A stretch of 64,000 nt of DNA, from the NCBI RefSeq assembly GCF_029784155.1, contig NC_073693.1, positions 238,762,750 to 238,826,749 on the forward strand, read 5' to 3'. Below, piece by piece: positions 44,961 to 57,540 of this stretch. The stretch comes from Uranotaenia lowii (lineage: Eukaryota > Arthropoda > Insecta > Diptera > Culicidae). Each line of letters opens with the position of its first letter. Positions within the stretch are counted from its first letter, which is position 1. Both the position numbers and the translations under genes were made by a program. Below the pieces are notes generated by a model. That model did not search any database. It was not told where the DNA came from and saw nothing but the letters and a program-made list of their open reading frames with translations.

Positions 44961-47900
44961 CAAAAAATTGTTTCCATAAGACATTTTATATGCCTATATT
45001 TTGTGAAACAGCATTCCTTTTTTTTATTAAAAGCTCATGTTATTTTGTCATTAAATACGCCATTTTTGTACATCCAAAAATCAAATCTTGATACTAGTAA
45101 AAAGTACGCTTATTTGGTATCATTATTGGCAATGCGTAAAAATCTTGAAAATCTTCATAAGGCCGGATCAAATTTGAGATCTTTCTTTTATCACTAGGAG
45201 TTTGAACATCACGAAGGAGGGATAATAAAAGAAAATGCAAACTTAAAATAATGCACAAAATCGAAAAATCAGTAATTTTAAATCGAAAATTTGAAATACC
45301 ATTCCCATTTTCTACAGATTTGCTTTTGCTCTTTAACTATTTGAATACCGGAGAATTTACTTTCGGTAAAATACCTTAAACTTTATTTATTCCTCCCCTT
45401 CTGGATCTCCGGAAAATCGAAGAAGGGGAGGGGGCGGTGTTACAAAAGAAAAATTTGATATTAGTTAAGGCCTAATTTTCTAGAATACATAGATAGAACA
45501 TAAGTTTTATTTTAGGTCAGGTATAGATTTTATCAGGATTAAAAAAAATTCAAAAAATTACTATAGAGAATAAATTAATAGCAACGTGACGAAAGCACTG
45601 CACCATCGGCAGTTTGAAACCAAGTTGAGATTTGTAAATCAGTTAAAGTTTTTCACTCAAAGTCTGATGTAGCCTTTGGGAGCATGGAGCTTTTTTTTTG
45701 GAGGCTCGGAAAATGTTCCAAAATAAAAATTGAATAAAAAACATTATTTATGCAATTTATGCAAAAAGTAGATTTCTCAGCGCGAGTCGTACATACATTT
45801 ATGCAACAAGGCTTGTCGAGTTGGATAATTACGACGGGTGATGAAAAAAAATCGAGTTTTGCATACACAGTTTTTTGCAACACCGCAAAATACCCTTCAG
45901 AATCAATCTGTTGAATATGGAAAAAACAGATAGTAGTTTTTTTCTTAGAATCAAAACAGTGTTAAAAAGTACTTTTCGACACTGTTTAAAAAAAGTTTGA
46001 AGGCATTTTTGAAATTAAAGTTAGTTTTGCAAAGTTGATTTTTTAGTGCGGAGTTGCATAAAAGCGTATTTTTAAACTTCATATTACGTCTTAACTGTTA
46101 AGATCATGAAGTTGAGTTTTTTTTCTCGAGTTGAGTGTTTGAATATAAATTTGCTTCGGCGTTCTGATAAAATTTGAACATCGAATGACAGTTTCTGCTA
46201 CGATCAACGAATACGGAAGCATTACAATTTTTGTAGAGAACCTTTTGATTTTCAATTTTTCAAATTTTGAATTTCATTTCCATGTATCTTTTGGTTTGCT
46301 TAAAAACGTGTCACAAATGTTCAAAAATTTATGTTATTCATCTTTTTTTCTAATTATAAACATGTATTTGGAATTCTCTGGCTAAAAATGTTCAAGTTCT
46401 GAATACAAATATTACTGTAAACCAGAAACTGAGCGCTGGATCTAATTTAGAAATCTCTTTTGAAATATGAATATTTATAGTTATTATTACTGGGTTGCGA
46501 CTTTTCTATTGAAATGTGCATTTTATTCCATAAGCTTTAAGAATGATTAAAAATTCGAAAGCAAAATTCAGAATCAGATCATTCTTTTTATTGAAATGAA
46601 TGAAACTTTGAATTCGGGATTCAAATTAATACAATTTTATGTAAAAAGATTAATTAGAATCCAAGATACATTTGAGACTTAGAAGTTTAGACATTATTTT
46701 AAAGATTGAACTAGAATGCTAGAATCTAGAAGGAATAACGCGAAACAGTGACGATTTTAACAGAACTGAGATTTTCATAACCTAAAAACTAAATCTTAGG
46801 TAGGTATTGTATTTTTTGTAGGTAATCAAAAAAAGTACTAGAGATCCGATTCGGAATTCATGATACACTTCTTTAATAAGATTTTTTTTTTCAAAGGAAC
46901 CTTATACCTTACTCTATTATCACACCACATTTCACAATCGATCGAATTCTTCCAAATTGTGGCATTTTTCCAAGTCGATTTTTTGTTTCTAAGTTACACT
47001 TGTTAAAAAATGATATCCCTGTAAGGCTTTGTACGAATTTTGTTAAGAATTCCAGCTGTGGTCAACTTTTTGCTCAAGAAGAAATCTTAGAAAGGAAATC
47101 TACACACGCTTCCAATTTTAACACATTGCGGACCAAATACGTCGATTCAAATAAAAAATTTAGAATTGTCGCTAGTAAAATGTCAGCAAAACACAAACTT
47201 CCGAGACTAAGTACTTCACTTTTCTTAGTCGGAAGTGAGTTCGAAAGTCGGAAGTCTAACTTCTGAAGTAAAATTGGGTGCTGGCGTGATAATAACTGTT
47301 TTCTTCGCATGCTGCGAATATGCTACACTAAGCAGCATAACTCTAATAATATAAATTTTCTCATGAAATTCCATTCTACAAAATGAAAAACGACACGTTC
47401 GGTTGCGCAACGAAATAAATTTGTAGAATTTTGTCAAAAAGTTTTTTAAATATTGAATGTCTATCGAGATATTGAATGAAATGGGATTGGAACAGAATTA
47501 TTTTTTCTATGAACTTGAAATTCCCGAGTTCAAACTGAAATCTCATTAATAATCCCTTTTTCTTGAGCAGGAAGGCAAAACAGAATTCAACCCTATGTAC
47601 TAGAGAAAAAAAACTCTCTGTGTTTCTTGATCAAGAAGGGATCGAAACGAAATTTTTTAAACTTAAAATCAATCTTTATTATCTTTATCAAGAGCTTTCA
47701 CGCTTTTTGAAAAAAATATTAATAAATTTGAATTTGGCAATTTTTCTGCATACTTTACTCACAAATATATAAACAGTGTAAAATATCATTGGTCAAGTTC
47801 TTTTAATCTCTTGAATATTTTTTGTGAAAATTTGAATCGATAATATCCACGCGTTATCGAGACAATATGATAATAATTAGTTATTTTAAAACAACGCTTT

Positions 47901-48150
47901 GCGTTAAAGGGTTCACCCATAGAAGAGGTTGCAAAAATCCAATGCCTATTTAGCAAATCTCTGTGCCGATAATGCGCTGAAATGTGCACTGTGCCGAAGA
48001 TGATATGTTTGAAAAACCGTAACTGGCATAAGGACTCGGCTCCCAACCAAAATGATGCATGACCACTACATTCAAGCGAAACAAGAAAAACATTTTATGG
48101 GATTTCCTTCCTATTGGATAATTCATCCCAGAAACAAGAAAATAAAAATA
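44961..48150 (-). other. AT-rich noncoding stretch
   Basis: No gene was recognised. A small GC hairpin (CCCCTTCT...AGAAGGGG) lies at 45397-45430. The rest shows no repeat pair that I could match. Confidence 0.4.
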
Positions 48151-48159
48151 TAAACTTCA

Positions 48160-48240
48160 GCGCCCGTATGGAGAGTCGAACTCAAATCACCAATTTTATC
48201 GTCTTGCAAGTCCGACATCCTAACCAGTGTGCTATTTGAG
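48160..48240 (-). repeat. tRNA-like SINE head
   Basis: On the minus strand, CTCAAATAGCACACTGGTTA serves as an A-box (TAGCACACTGG), and about 40 bp later GAGTTCGACTCTCC serves as a B-box. CTTGCAAG sits where an anticodon loop would be. Flanking mismatches prevent a full acceptor stem, so I class it as tRNA-derived repeat. Confidence 0.55.
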
Positions 48241-48299
48241 CTTCATGAAGGACGAGGGTTATTTGTCATAGGCTTTCTGCCACCGAACAATCACAAAAA

Positions 48300-48890
48300 A
48301 TCGCACAACGGTGGCTTCCCGGCGTTTGGCCGCCTTTCAAGGTAGTCCTTTGTCTTGCGATGGTAACGGGAAAGGGAACGGGAGTGAAGGCAAAGGGAAA
48401 CCCATTGAATGAGAACTGTGCTTTGCTTACTGCCTGCTATTACATACACACGCTACATATACACAGCTGCTAAAGCCGGGCAGCTTGGCCGGTGCGTGGT
48501 TGTTTGCCGGTAAATTGAAGGAATGTTTTTGTTGTTGCTTTTGCTACATACACACGCACAGCTTGGCCGTGGTTGTTTGCCGGTTGATTGAAGGGATTGA
48601 ATTAGAAGGATGTTTTTGTTGTTGCTTTTGCTACATTCACACGCACAGTGCTCGGTTCGCTGGCTGCCTGGTGTTGGCCGGTATTTATTTCCATCCTTCT
48701 TCGTCTTGTGATGCGATAGGGAGGGACGTGAAAGCGTTTGTATTTTGTTTCTTTCAGACATACGCTATTCAGTTAACTTGGGAGATTAATGCCGGTGGGA
48801 GCAAATCGAATCAGCACCGGTCGCGTTATCTTCTTGTACCAATGATGCTATGTAATTGACTACACGCCATTGGCACAGAGGCTGAATTTT
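48300..48890. repeat. GC-richer region with an imperfect ~100 bp duplication
   Basis: GTTGTTTGCCGGT, then TTGAAGG, ATGTTTTTGTTGTTGCTTTT and GCTACATWCACACGCACAG occur twice (about 48497-48561 and 48572-48649). ACACACGCTACATATACACAG upstream is related. It is probably UTR or LTR-like transposon sequence; no protein motif supports a class. Confidence 0.5.
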
Positions 48891-48918
48891 GGGTGTTCAA
48901 GATCGACTCACCAATCTA

Positions 48919-49814
48919 GGGGAAAGTCGGGTAAGACGGACACCCTAAGGACGATATTGCTTTCTTCATTGCAGTTTTCGTGCAGATGAGCAGTTTAGGT
49001 TGTTTGCTATCGCATTAACCATTGGAATTAGTAAATTTACTTCATCAAGGCTGTTTTTAAAACATGCTTGCAAATTACACTTTTTTAAAAATGATCGGGT
49101 AAAACGGACACTGCTCAGAAAAGGTCCATTTTGCCGCAAAAATTTCTGTAAAAGTAGATACTCTTATGAATTGAGTATTTGAAAACGTTTTTCAATCAAA
49201 ATGGAATCATCTGGTCTGAGTCCAGAAGCGAAACAGTGCGGTTTCGGAATGCCGTATTTCATAGGGTGAAGAAAGGGAGATCCTGTTTTTGCAGTTATTA
49301 TGGCCTGTTTGAGATGGTGAGTGCTTTTCCACTGACAATTGCTCTTATCAAGGTCTTTTGAAGGAGTATGAAGAATCAAACAGATGAAAAAATTTAAATA
49401 CCTGGTGAAACTTATGTGTCCGTTTTACCCGTCCTTGAGGTGTCCGTCTTACCCGCCTTAGCAACTTTTTTTTCAAAACGATTGTTGTTCAAGCCCTTTT
49501 ACCAAAATTCGCTGATTTTCCTCCGGATGGTTAAAAAGAAGCCTAATAAACACTCTAACTTTGAAAACGGTGGATTTTTTTGAAAATTTTACGAGTTATA
49601 AACTATTTTATGGGGAGAGAAAATTACATCAGATAATGGATCCTCAAAGTTTTTCTTTCTTTTGTTTACTATTATGGGACCTTGCTTATTATAAATAAAC
49701 AAAGTGTCTCGAAAGTGTTGATACACTTAGACGAACATACTCTCATCATTAGATTTGTGCCAAACATTGTAATTTTTGAAATATTGAAAGTGTCCGTTTT
49801 ACCCGACTTTCCCC
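48919..49814. mobile_element. MITE with TA duplication and repeated GTGTCCGTTTTACCCG motif
   Basis: The inverted ends start GGGGAAAGTCGGGTAA and continue RACGGACAC, with TA on both sides (48917-48918 and 49815-49816). Three further internal copies of the same core lie near 49099 (CGGGTAAAACGGACAC), 49416 (GTGTCCGTTTTACCCG) and 49440 (GTGTCCGTCTTACCCG). There is no transposase in the 896 bp. TA duplication fits a Tc1/mariner-type MITE. Confidence 0.8.
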
Positions 49815-50181
49815 TACGACATTGCGACGCTTAGAGAAGTGTGGGAAGCATTAAAATTGTAAAACAATCTTTCTCATTCACCGACTTGTTTTACTTTCAA
49901 GATCTGTGATCTGCATTTGGTTTTGTAGAAAAGAATCGTTACTATTTTTTCACGTGGAGAGTGGGGTGTTATTCATGGATAAACTTTTTTTTGTACGAGA
50001 TTTTCATCCTCTGGGATGATTCATCCCTATACATTCATGGATAACCTTTTAATAAGAAATGAACAAGGATTGTGGGCCGTAGAAAATACGGTTCAAAGCG
50101 ATCGCTATAACAACATGTTGTTCATCTTATTAGAAGATAGTCATACTTATTTCGGCATCCTTCTATCAAGATTTCAAGAAC

Positions 50182-50478
50182 GTGGATTTTGAAGCTATCT
50201 CCCTTGTCCTTGAGTCCATCGAATGGGAAGTTGAGCTCGGTCCTTCTGATCCAAACGCAGCTGCTGAGACATTTTCGAACATTCTCAACTACATTGTTGA
50301 TCGCCATGTTCCGAAACGTAGGGTCGCTACAAATCTGCGGACCACCTGGGTCACTAAGGAACTGCGGCGTCTGAAGACGGCCAAGAAACGTGCACTCCGA
50401 AACTACAACAAGCACAAATCCCCTTACACTAAGGGAGAATACCGCAAACTAAACTCTACTTATAAAAAAGTCAGTAAT
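50182..50478 (+). pseudogene. LINE endonuclease-RT linker fragment
   Basis: An open frame encodes AAETFSNILNYIVDRHVPKR, TWVTKELRRLKTAKKRAL and KSPYTKGEYRKLNSTYKKV. This is the basic linker usual between the endonuclease and RT of jockey-type LINEs ('W-x-x-x-E-L-R-x-L-x-x-x-K-x-x-A'). The preceding endonuclease is absent. Confidence 0.65.
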
Positions 50479-51371
50479 GGAAGTAACCGAACGCTAGTTA
50501 TTCCTAAATTTCAAGAATTTATAACCAATAAATACTCTGGGTACAAGCAGTTCTATACAGACAGGTTCCAAAAGTACCAACGAATGCGAAGCTGGAGTTG
50601 ACACACGACCAAGAAAAATCAGTCGCGCTCTTCCGAAAAAATGTAGCATTTTCTCAGCAGAAGCATATGCATTGAATATTGCTGTTCAGGAAGCAGACAC
50701 GAATGAACCCACTCTAATTCTGACTGACTCAGCAAGCTGTTTAGATGCGCTATCAAAAGGGACTTCACGACATCCATGGATCCAATCTCTTGAAACTGAA
50801 CTAACCAATCACAACATCACTTTCACTTGGGTACCAGGCCACGCTGGAATAGTTGGCAATGAGGAAGCAGACACATGTGCAAATGTTGCTCGAAACAGCT
50901 TAGCACAATCCGCTGATTTTCGAATCCCAGCTCAAGACGCTATGCGATCCATAAAAACCGGAACAAGGAGAGCATGGGAACACCGATGGCATTCAAGCGA
51001 ATCATTCCTCAGGCAAAGTAAATACACACCCAACAACTACGTGTTCTTACAAGGCTACGTATAGGTAATACCAGACTGACACATTCCTACCTATTGGACA
51101 AAAGCTCTGCACCGATGTGCCAGTTCTGTGATGTATTAAAAACCGTCCGACACATTCTGACTGACTGTCGCGGATTTAAAGAGGCTCGAGAGAACTGTTT
51201 TTGAAATTTTGAAAAGTGAAGACTCGCAGGAGAAATCACTATTACAATTTTTGAAAAAATGTAAAATTTATGAGACACTGTAAAACTTAAACTACATTGA
51301 CACGAATGCCAAAACGTTGATAAAGTGTCACAAATAAACAAAAAAAGTTAGTAAGTGTAGCTAACTAAATT
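50479..51371 (+). pseudogene. 5'-truncated I-clade LINE piece with RNase H domain
   Basis: The RNase H motifs run in order over two frames: FYTD (first Asp), SAEAYALNIAVQEA (Glu), ILTDSASCLDAL (Asp) and TWVPGHAGIVGNEEADTCA (His and last Asp). The usual tail follows: LRIGNTRLTHSYL, APMCQFCD, TVRHILTDCRGFKEAR. The RNase H degrades the RNA strand of the copy intermediate in I-clade LINEs. This fragment interrupts the jockey-like LINE between linker and RT. Frameshifts at about 50570 and 51062 make it inactive. Confidence 0.85.
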
Positions 51372-52860
51372 TGGAATCTTTTTGAAAACACGTTAAAAAA
51401 TCAACGGAAAGAACCAGGGCTTCCGTCCTACATGTTCCTTGACAGCGACACAGCGAATTCTGATCCATAAATTTGTGAACTTTTTGTCGAGATATTTTCT
51501 AGTATTTTCACAACTGGGAAAATTTCCTAGGAGCAACTGGCCAGGGCTGTCGGAAATATATCACCCTCTAGGGTCATCTTTGAATGGTATTCTAGTCGAC
51601 GATGCAGGCATCCTAAAAGCGACAACTAAGCTAAAAAAAATTATCTTCTACGGGCTCGGACGTCCTGACACCTATCAGGCACATCTTTCAATCATCGCTG
51701 AACTGCGCAATCTTTCACTCATTGTGGAACGAAGCTCACATGTTTCCTTTCCACAAAAAGGGAGATAAGAGAGATGTGAGCAACTACCGCGGAATCTCCG
51801 CTCTATGCGCGATTGCCAAACTGGTTGGAATTGGTTGTTTTGGATCCAATTTTCTTATTTTGTAAGCATCACTTGACTTTTCCAACGATCAGCACGGGTG
51901 TATGCGTAAACGATCCACGACTACAAACCTACTGAGTTTTACATCGTTCGTGCAGGACAGTTTTGCCATGAAAACTCAAACTGACGCCATTTACACAGAT
52001 CTCTCTGCGGCGTTTGATAAGGTGAACCACGATTTTTCAATTGCAAAGCTCGAACGTTTAGGTTTCTATTGTTCCCTACTGGATTGGTTTCGGAGCTACT
52101 TAATGGGACGAAAGTTATCCGTTCGAATCCTTTTCTAGGCAGTTCGTCGTTGCTTCGAGAGTGCCCCGAGGGAGTCATTTGGGACCGATCATATTCATGA
52201 TCTATTTTATTGATGTACTCTCGCTCCTCGGCGGCACAAAGCTGGCTTATGCCGATGACCTGAAACTTTTTCACATCATAAACGGCCAAGACGACATCAA
52301 CTTCCTGCAAAAACAATTCACCACTTTTGCTCACTGGTGCGACATCAATGGCTTGCCCTCGAACCGCAGTAAATGCTCGGTAATATCATTTTCCCGTAAG
52401 CGAACCCTCTTCATGCAGAGTACACCCTTGGACACGAAACCATCATCCGGGTGGACCACATCAACGATCTGGGCGTTATTCTTGGCCGACGGCTGGAGTT
52501 CAAGACTCATACAAAGTATGTTGTTGACAAAGCTTCTCGAAGCCAAGGATTCTTGTTTCGTGTATGGCCAAAGACTTCAAAGACGTATATTGCCTGCAAA
52601 GTCTTTATTTTTGCATAGTTCGTTCTGTTTTCGAGTATCTACGCTTCAGCTGTTTAGTGCCCTTTCTACCAGAACGGAGCTGAAAGAATCGAGGGGCGCT
52701 TCTAGCGGCTATCCAGCGGCGCTTCTTGCGGTATGCTCTACGACACCTAAACTGGCAAGATCCGTTTCGTTTACCAAGCTATGAAAACCGCGCCGTTTCA
52801 TAGGCTAAGGAACGCTCCAAGTTAGCCAAAATGCTACTTGAGCTCTATTTGTCGCAGACC
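51372..52860 (+). pseudogene. LINE reverse transcriptase
   Basis: It opens with GLPSYMFLDSDTANSD, then a decayed N-terminal RT region. Next come SNYRGISALCAIAKL, NDQHG, TDAIYTDLSAAFDKVNHD (block A), GFYCSLLDWFRSYLMGRKLS, PRGSHLGPIIFMIYFIDVLS (block B) and KLAYADDLKLFHI (block C, YADD intact). HWCDINGLPSNRSKCSVISF and SRKRTLFM follow. At least three frameshifts occur (near 51770, 51860 and 52140). The copy is younger-looking than the minus-strand relative, since the palm is in two clean frames. Confidence 0.85.
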
Positions 52861-52880
52861 TTTTCACATCTAGGATCGAC

Positions 52881-53139
52881 CACAGAAAACAGACGTACAA
52901 GCTCGAACAAAAAACCGTCAAAAAAGTGTGTAAAATTTCAAATGCTTTCATCAAAAAATACGTTAGAAACTGACTGCAAACAGTGCCATCTATTGCGCCG
53001 TTCAAGAGTTACAAATTAACTTTAAAGTGCCCAGTTTTCGAAAAGGCGTAATCGTAGCCAAAAAACAAAAATTAGTTCAAAAAGGGTGTTGAGATTTTTA
53101 CAAAGTTTCGTGAGCTAGCTTGTACGTCTGTTCTCTGTG
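52881..53139. mobile_element. MITE with CACAGARAACAGACGTACAA ends
   Basis: The inverted ends are CACAGAAAACAGACGTACAA and, inverted at the right, CACAGAGAACAGACGTACAA. GATCGAC is duplicated at 52874-52880 and 53140-53146. It has 259 bp with no ORF of note. Removing it rejoins the host LINE text towards ATCGACTGCCCCGAACTG, the expected 'I-D-C-P-E-L' block. Confidence 0.8.
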
Positions 53140-53315
53140 GATCGACTGCCCCGAACTGTTGGAGACCATACCCAGCAAACATAAAACCGCATTAGAAATT
53201 ATGGCTCAAGTCGTTTACAATGTCAATGTGAATCGCAACTCCTAACAAATAAGTAAACGATCGAAAAAATGGTTACTTAAAGTCGGTATAAATCGGATAT
53301 GATAAATAGTTCGCC

Positions 53316-53650
53316 ATGTTTGCAAATATGCTCTCCCGCGTGGGATTTTCTCTGTGCGATAAGCAGTGCAACCAGATTGCTAAAAATCGGATGATTCATT
53401 TGGGAAAATTGCTCATTGAGAGAAGCAGGAAATATTGTAGCTGGCAACGGTTTGCACGCATTGAAAGCAAAACTTGTGCTCTCTCGCATACTTTCAGGAT
53501 GTGCGAATACGATGTTGAATATCGCCGAATTTGTATAATTCTTATCCCTTAAGCCAGAAATGAAAAATATGTATGTATATTGCCTCCACTAGGTAACTGC
53601 TATAACTTTGTTATACGAAACGTATAACAAAGTTTGTTGCGAAATATACC
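53316..53650 (+). repeat. Dispersed repeat, copy B (first copy at 1-490)
   Basis: Same order of blocks as in copy A: GTGCAACCAGATTGCT, the GCTGGCAACGG block, GCTCTCTCGCAT, ATGTATGTATATTGCCTCC, TATAACAAAGTTTG and AAATATACCTACAAAA. Differences are scattered substitutions and small indels. Confidence 0.6.
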
Positions 53651-53699
53651 TACAAAATCCCGAAATCCCGAAAATCATCCGAAAGGATGAAAATCCCAG

Positions 53700-56330
53700 A
53701 AAAAAAATTGTTGTTCGGTTCTGCGGTCGCAAAGAAAAGTCTCTTCTCTTCACACTGATATAGCCTCAGGTTTATGACTCAATGGAAACAATTTTTAGTG
53801 TTTTCGATTTTTTTAGTTCAACATTCGGATATATAATAACCATCCAACTCAATTTGTGGATCGAATAAAAGTTAAAGAATTTGCACCAAGATTGCACCAC
53901 TGTTGGTGATGATTCGGAGAGAATACGTTTTGTAAAATTGGAATGATTCAATTTGATGTTGTATACATAAAAAAAAAGTTTTGAAAAAGTTAAAAAAAAA
54001 CAAACAGGAATAATACTTATCATACTTCTACCATAAAACTATTCAACATAATCTACAAAGCAAAGTAGGGATAATTGGGGCTCCACATAAATCGGTACCC
54101 TACAAGTTGTACTAACCAAATAAAAAAAAACATTACACAAAATCGACAAATGAATGACATAATTCTAAAAGCAATCAATTTTCACTTCTAGTCTAAACAG
54201 CTCAACGCAATGTACTGGTGCACCAAACCCAAACACTAATTAAGGTGTAAACTAGCGTAAACTTACGTTTCAAAGTTTGAAATATCTCTCGAATGAATGT
54301 AGCAAATATGAAGTATAAATTCTCTATAGGGGAAAAGGCACAATAAAAAAATCCATCGCATTGGCTCGTTTACGTTTTCCAAACAGCATGGTTCTCTTTA
54401 TTAGCGCACAATTTTAATGGGTTACCGGTTCCACTTTTGAATATATTTTTTTTCAAAAGGGAGCAGTAGCACACAACCTACTCTGGAATGGATTGATCGA
54501 AACACAAATGATTTTCAACTATTGATATCGTTTCGCTTGTATTGTACAATGTGAACTGTTTCAACGAGTACCTACTCTAATCTATTGGAACAGAAAGCAA
54601 AAACATACGTGAATATCACACTACCACCACCAAATTACGCGGCAACATTGAGACTTTCTGACAACCGATTTCGGGTTTTGTTTCCGGTGTGTTACACCGA
54701 TTATTGGGAATTTTGTTAAATTCGAGAGTTCGGTTAGTAGTTTGAAGCTGTTGATGTATGTGTGTCGGTTAGGTTGAGGCTCTAACCTTTGTAAGGATAA
54801 GTGATTTACAGAAGACTAAATATGTTAGAATTAATGGTTTGAAACTAGACTTACGGTAAGAAAACTTGGCTGTAGTGTTAAGTGTGGGAGCAAAGAGCGA
54901 ACTAAGATGGAATTGAAAAGAAAGAGTTACGAATAGGTAGGGGAAACTCAAACGAACTAAACTACAGATTCAAAGAGGTTTTTTACTGTTTGTCTGTATG
55001 TGTGTGAGAGAGTCAGTGTTTCTGTTTTGTTAGGATAGGTGTGTGCATGTTTGTTTGTTGTTGCAATAAGTAATCTATAAACATTGGTTTGTTTCTATCA
55101 CTACTGTATACCAATATGATTTATTCAAACGCACACATCGTGTTGGTTTCTTTTTATTTGTATTGGGTGCCAAATCAAATGGCCATAATTACAGTACTAG
55201 GTTGCTTTTTTTTATTATGTATATGCAATCCATACAGATGCACTAATAAGTAGCTATGGTACTAAGGTATATAAATATTTAATAATACTTTCAATGCATT
55301 TCTATCAGTATGTATGTTGTATTACTTTCATCAGGATATATTTACGTGAGACAGTCTAACAATACTTTCTACGGTTCAATCGTTCATTGAATTGTTTTTT
55401 TTTTGTTGTTTTAATGTACGTACAAGTGACTTAACACTATTATCTGGTACTTACTGCAAACTACTACTGCCTCAAGACACTACTACTAATAGAGCAAACG
55501 GAGAGTGTGATTCAGAAACATAAATCAAGGTGATTGCCTAAATACTCGAATTAACATGATGTTGGTCTGTGTTCAGCAATGCTCAAAAACATACGAGTAC
55601 GGCTCAATGGTAAAATCAATCGAAAACAATAGTATACTTAAGAAGGTATTTAAACGGTAGTAAAGGCTTATCACATTACCTTTTCGACAACCTTTTCTAT
55701 CGAACGGGGATCGCGATGATGTGCTTAGCGAGGAAATTAGCATAATACAATTCACGAAAATTGAAAACTGGCGACTGCACAAAAGAATTGTTCAGTTCTT
55801 TAGGGTAGCTTTCAGTGTAGGTCTTAAGAACGGTACCAGTTATGGTTTTCTTTTTCTTCTGCCGTTTCATGGGCCAGCCATCTTTTGTGCAGAGTTAAAG
55901 GTAACTTTCGGAAGATTTTCATTTTTGAATTTTTTGTTCCTTACATTTTCACTGCAATCAATTGATACTAGTTAAAAGAAAAAGTTATTTTTTTTTATCA
56001 TTCAATAACACCCGCTTTAGTCCAAATTTTAAAATGCGCAAACAAACGGTATCAAATAACACTCACACTTGTTCGGAACACTCCAAAATGCGGTTTCCTA
56101 GCTCAAACAGGTCGAATAAAACAAAAATCTATGCGTATTCGAAAAATAATCTTAAGAAAAATAAAAGAAAATATCCAGTACCTAAAAGTTTAGTAGTTAT
56201 TTCACTACTCATCTTTTTTAAAGAATTTTCTACAAATTTTCAAAACTCAATATTCGGATTTTAGATTCTTCAATGATAAAAAACGCAACAGCATTTCGCA
56301 TGATTTTTTTTAATACGGAACAGTATAGAG
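53700..56330. other. AT-rich noncoding stretch
   Basis: No exon was confirmed. On the minus strand 55880-55685 stays open for about 65 codons (wording WPMKRQKKKKTITGTVL and TYTESYPKELNN) between TAA and TAG stops. No family resemblance or splice support was found, so it is not called as a gene. Confidence 0.4.
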
Positions 56331-57540
56331 AATTGGAAATTCAGGGTTGAAAATAAAATAACGAATTCGAAATTAGACCTAATTTTAAATTGGGGAATAA
56401 GATTCAGATTTCAAATTCATTGAACAGGAATCAGGATCCAGAATTCAAAATTCAATTCCAAAGTTCATAATTTTCAAATTCTGTCATTAAGATTTAAATA
56501 AAAAATCAGATTCAACATTTCATTCAAATTGTTTAGGCTATTCGATTGAGAGTTCAGATTTCGAAAAGATTTATTTTCAAAAGAATTCATAAATCAGCTT
56601 CGGACTTAAATTCAGAAACCAGATCCTGAAGTTCAGAATTTTAGGTTACAGATTTGAAATTACAATCCATAATCAAAGTCTAATCTTTAGATCATCAGAA
56701 TTGAGATGTAGAGTTCAGATGCTAACTTTTTATTCCTGAAAATTTTAAATTCAATGTTCAGATTCGGAATACAGATTCGGTTCTTATATTTTATAAAAGT
56801 TAATAATTTTGAATCAACATTAATATTGAAATTCAGAACTTAGATTCAGAATTCAGGTCTCAAAATTCCCAATTTTATTCAGCATTGATTAGGCAACCCG
56901 ATCAATAAATAAAGACTGAAAGAAACCTAACAGCAATTTTGATTCAGAATTTGGATTCAAAATATAGATTCATAATACAGATTTCGAATTCGGAACCGAG
57001 ATTCAGAGCTCAAAACTCAGATTCATAATGTGTTCAAATTCTGCTTTCAGTTTAGTATTCAAAAATTATATTCAGAATTAAGGTTCCGAATTCAGATTCA
57101 TACTTCATATTCACAGTTGAAATTCGGAATCAGGATCGATAGTTTTGAGTTCAGATAAAGATGCTGGTTTCAGATTCAGAACAAAGAATTCAGATTCAAA
57201 ATTCACCTACAGAAATTTAAATTTTATTTCCGACAGAAAATAAGTTTCAGATTCAAAATCGAAATTAAATCTTAGATTTTGGAAATCAGATTTAAAATCA
57301 TGTCCTATCTTAATTCCACAAATTTAAATTCAGAATCCATATTCAAAATACAAATTCAGAGATATACGTTTCAAAACTCAAAAAAATTATTCTTAATTAA
57401 AGTTTTTAATCTGATATTTGAAACTATTAGTGAATTCTGATTTCAGTTTCTTAATTTTTATTCAGGATTTGATTTCAAAATTGAAGTTTTTTAAGCCTTT
57501 TTTCTGATTTGATGTTCTGAGCTCTAAATCTCAGTTTAAA
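56330..57540. repeat. Degenerate TTCAGA / GAATTCAAATTC-type simple repeat
   Basis: ATTCAGA, TTCAGAATTC, GATTCAGATT and close variants recur at short irregular intervals across about 1.2 kb, for example 56750-56870, 56940-57010 and 57060-57200. This looks like an old decayed microsatellite of unit about 6-7 bp. It has no coding potential. Confidence 0.6.

Larger units (their letters stand above)
50160..53215 (+). mobile_element. Second jockey-like LINE, plus strand, nested insertions
   Basis: The segments, in order, are the EN-RT linker (50182-50478), an inserted piece of another LINE (50479-51371), RT (51372-52860), an inserted MITE (52881-53139) and the C-terminal tail to about 53215. The RT wording agrees with the minus-strand LINE at 730-4430 (QTDAIYTDLSAAFDKVNH against QTDAIYTDMSAAFDKVDH), so both are one family. 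It is inactive. Confidence 0.8.

Noticed and set aside
48453..48859. ORFs of 102 and 124 codons with internal peptide repeats (CFCCCFCYIHTHS)
   Set aside because: The peptide repeat comes from a DNA duplication in a noncoding repeat region and is open on both strands.
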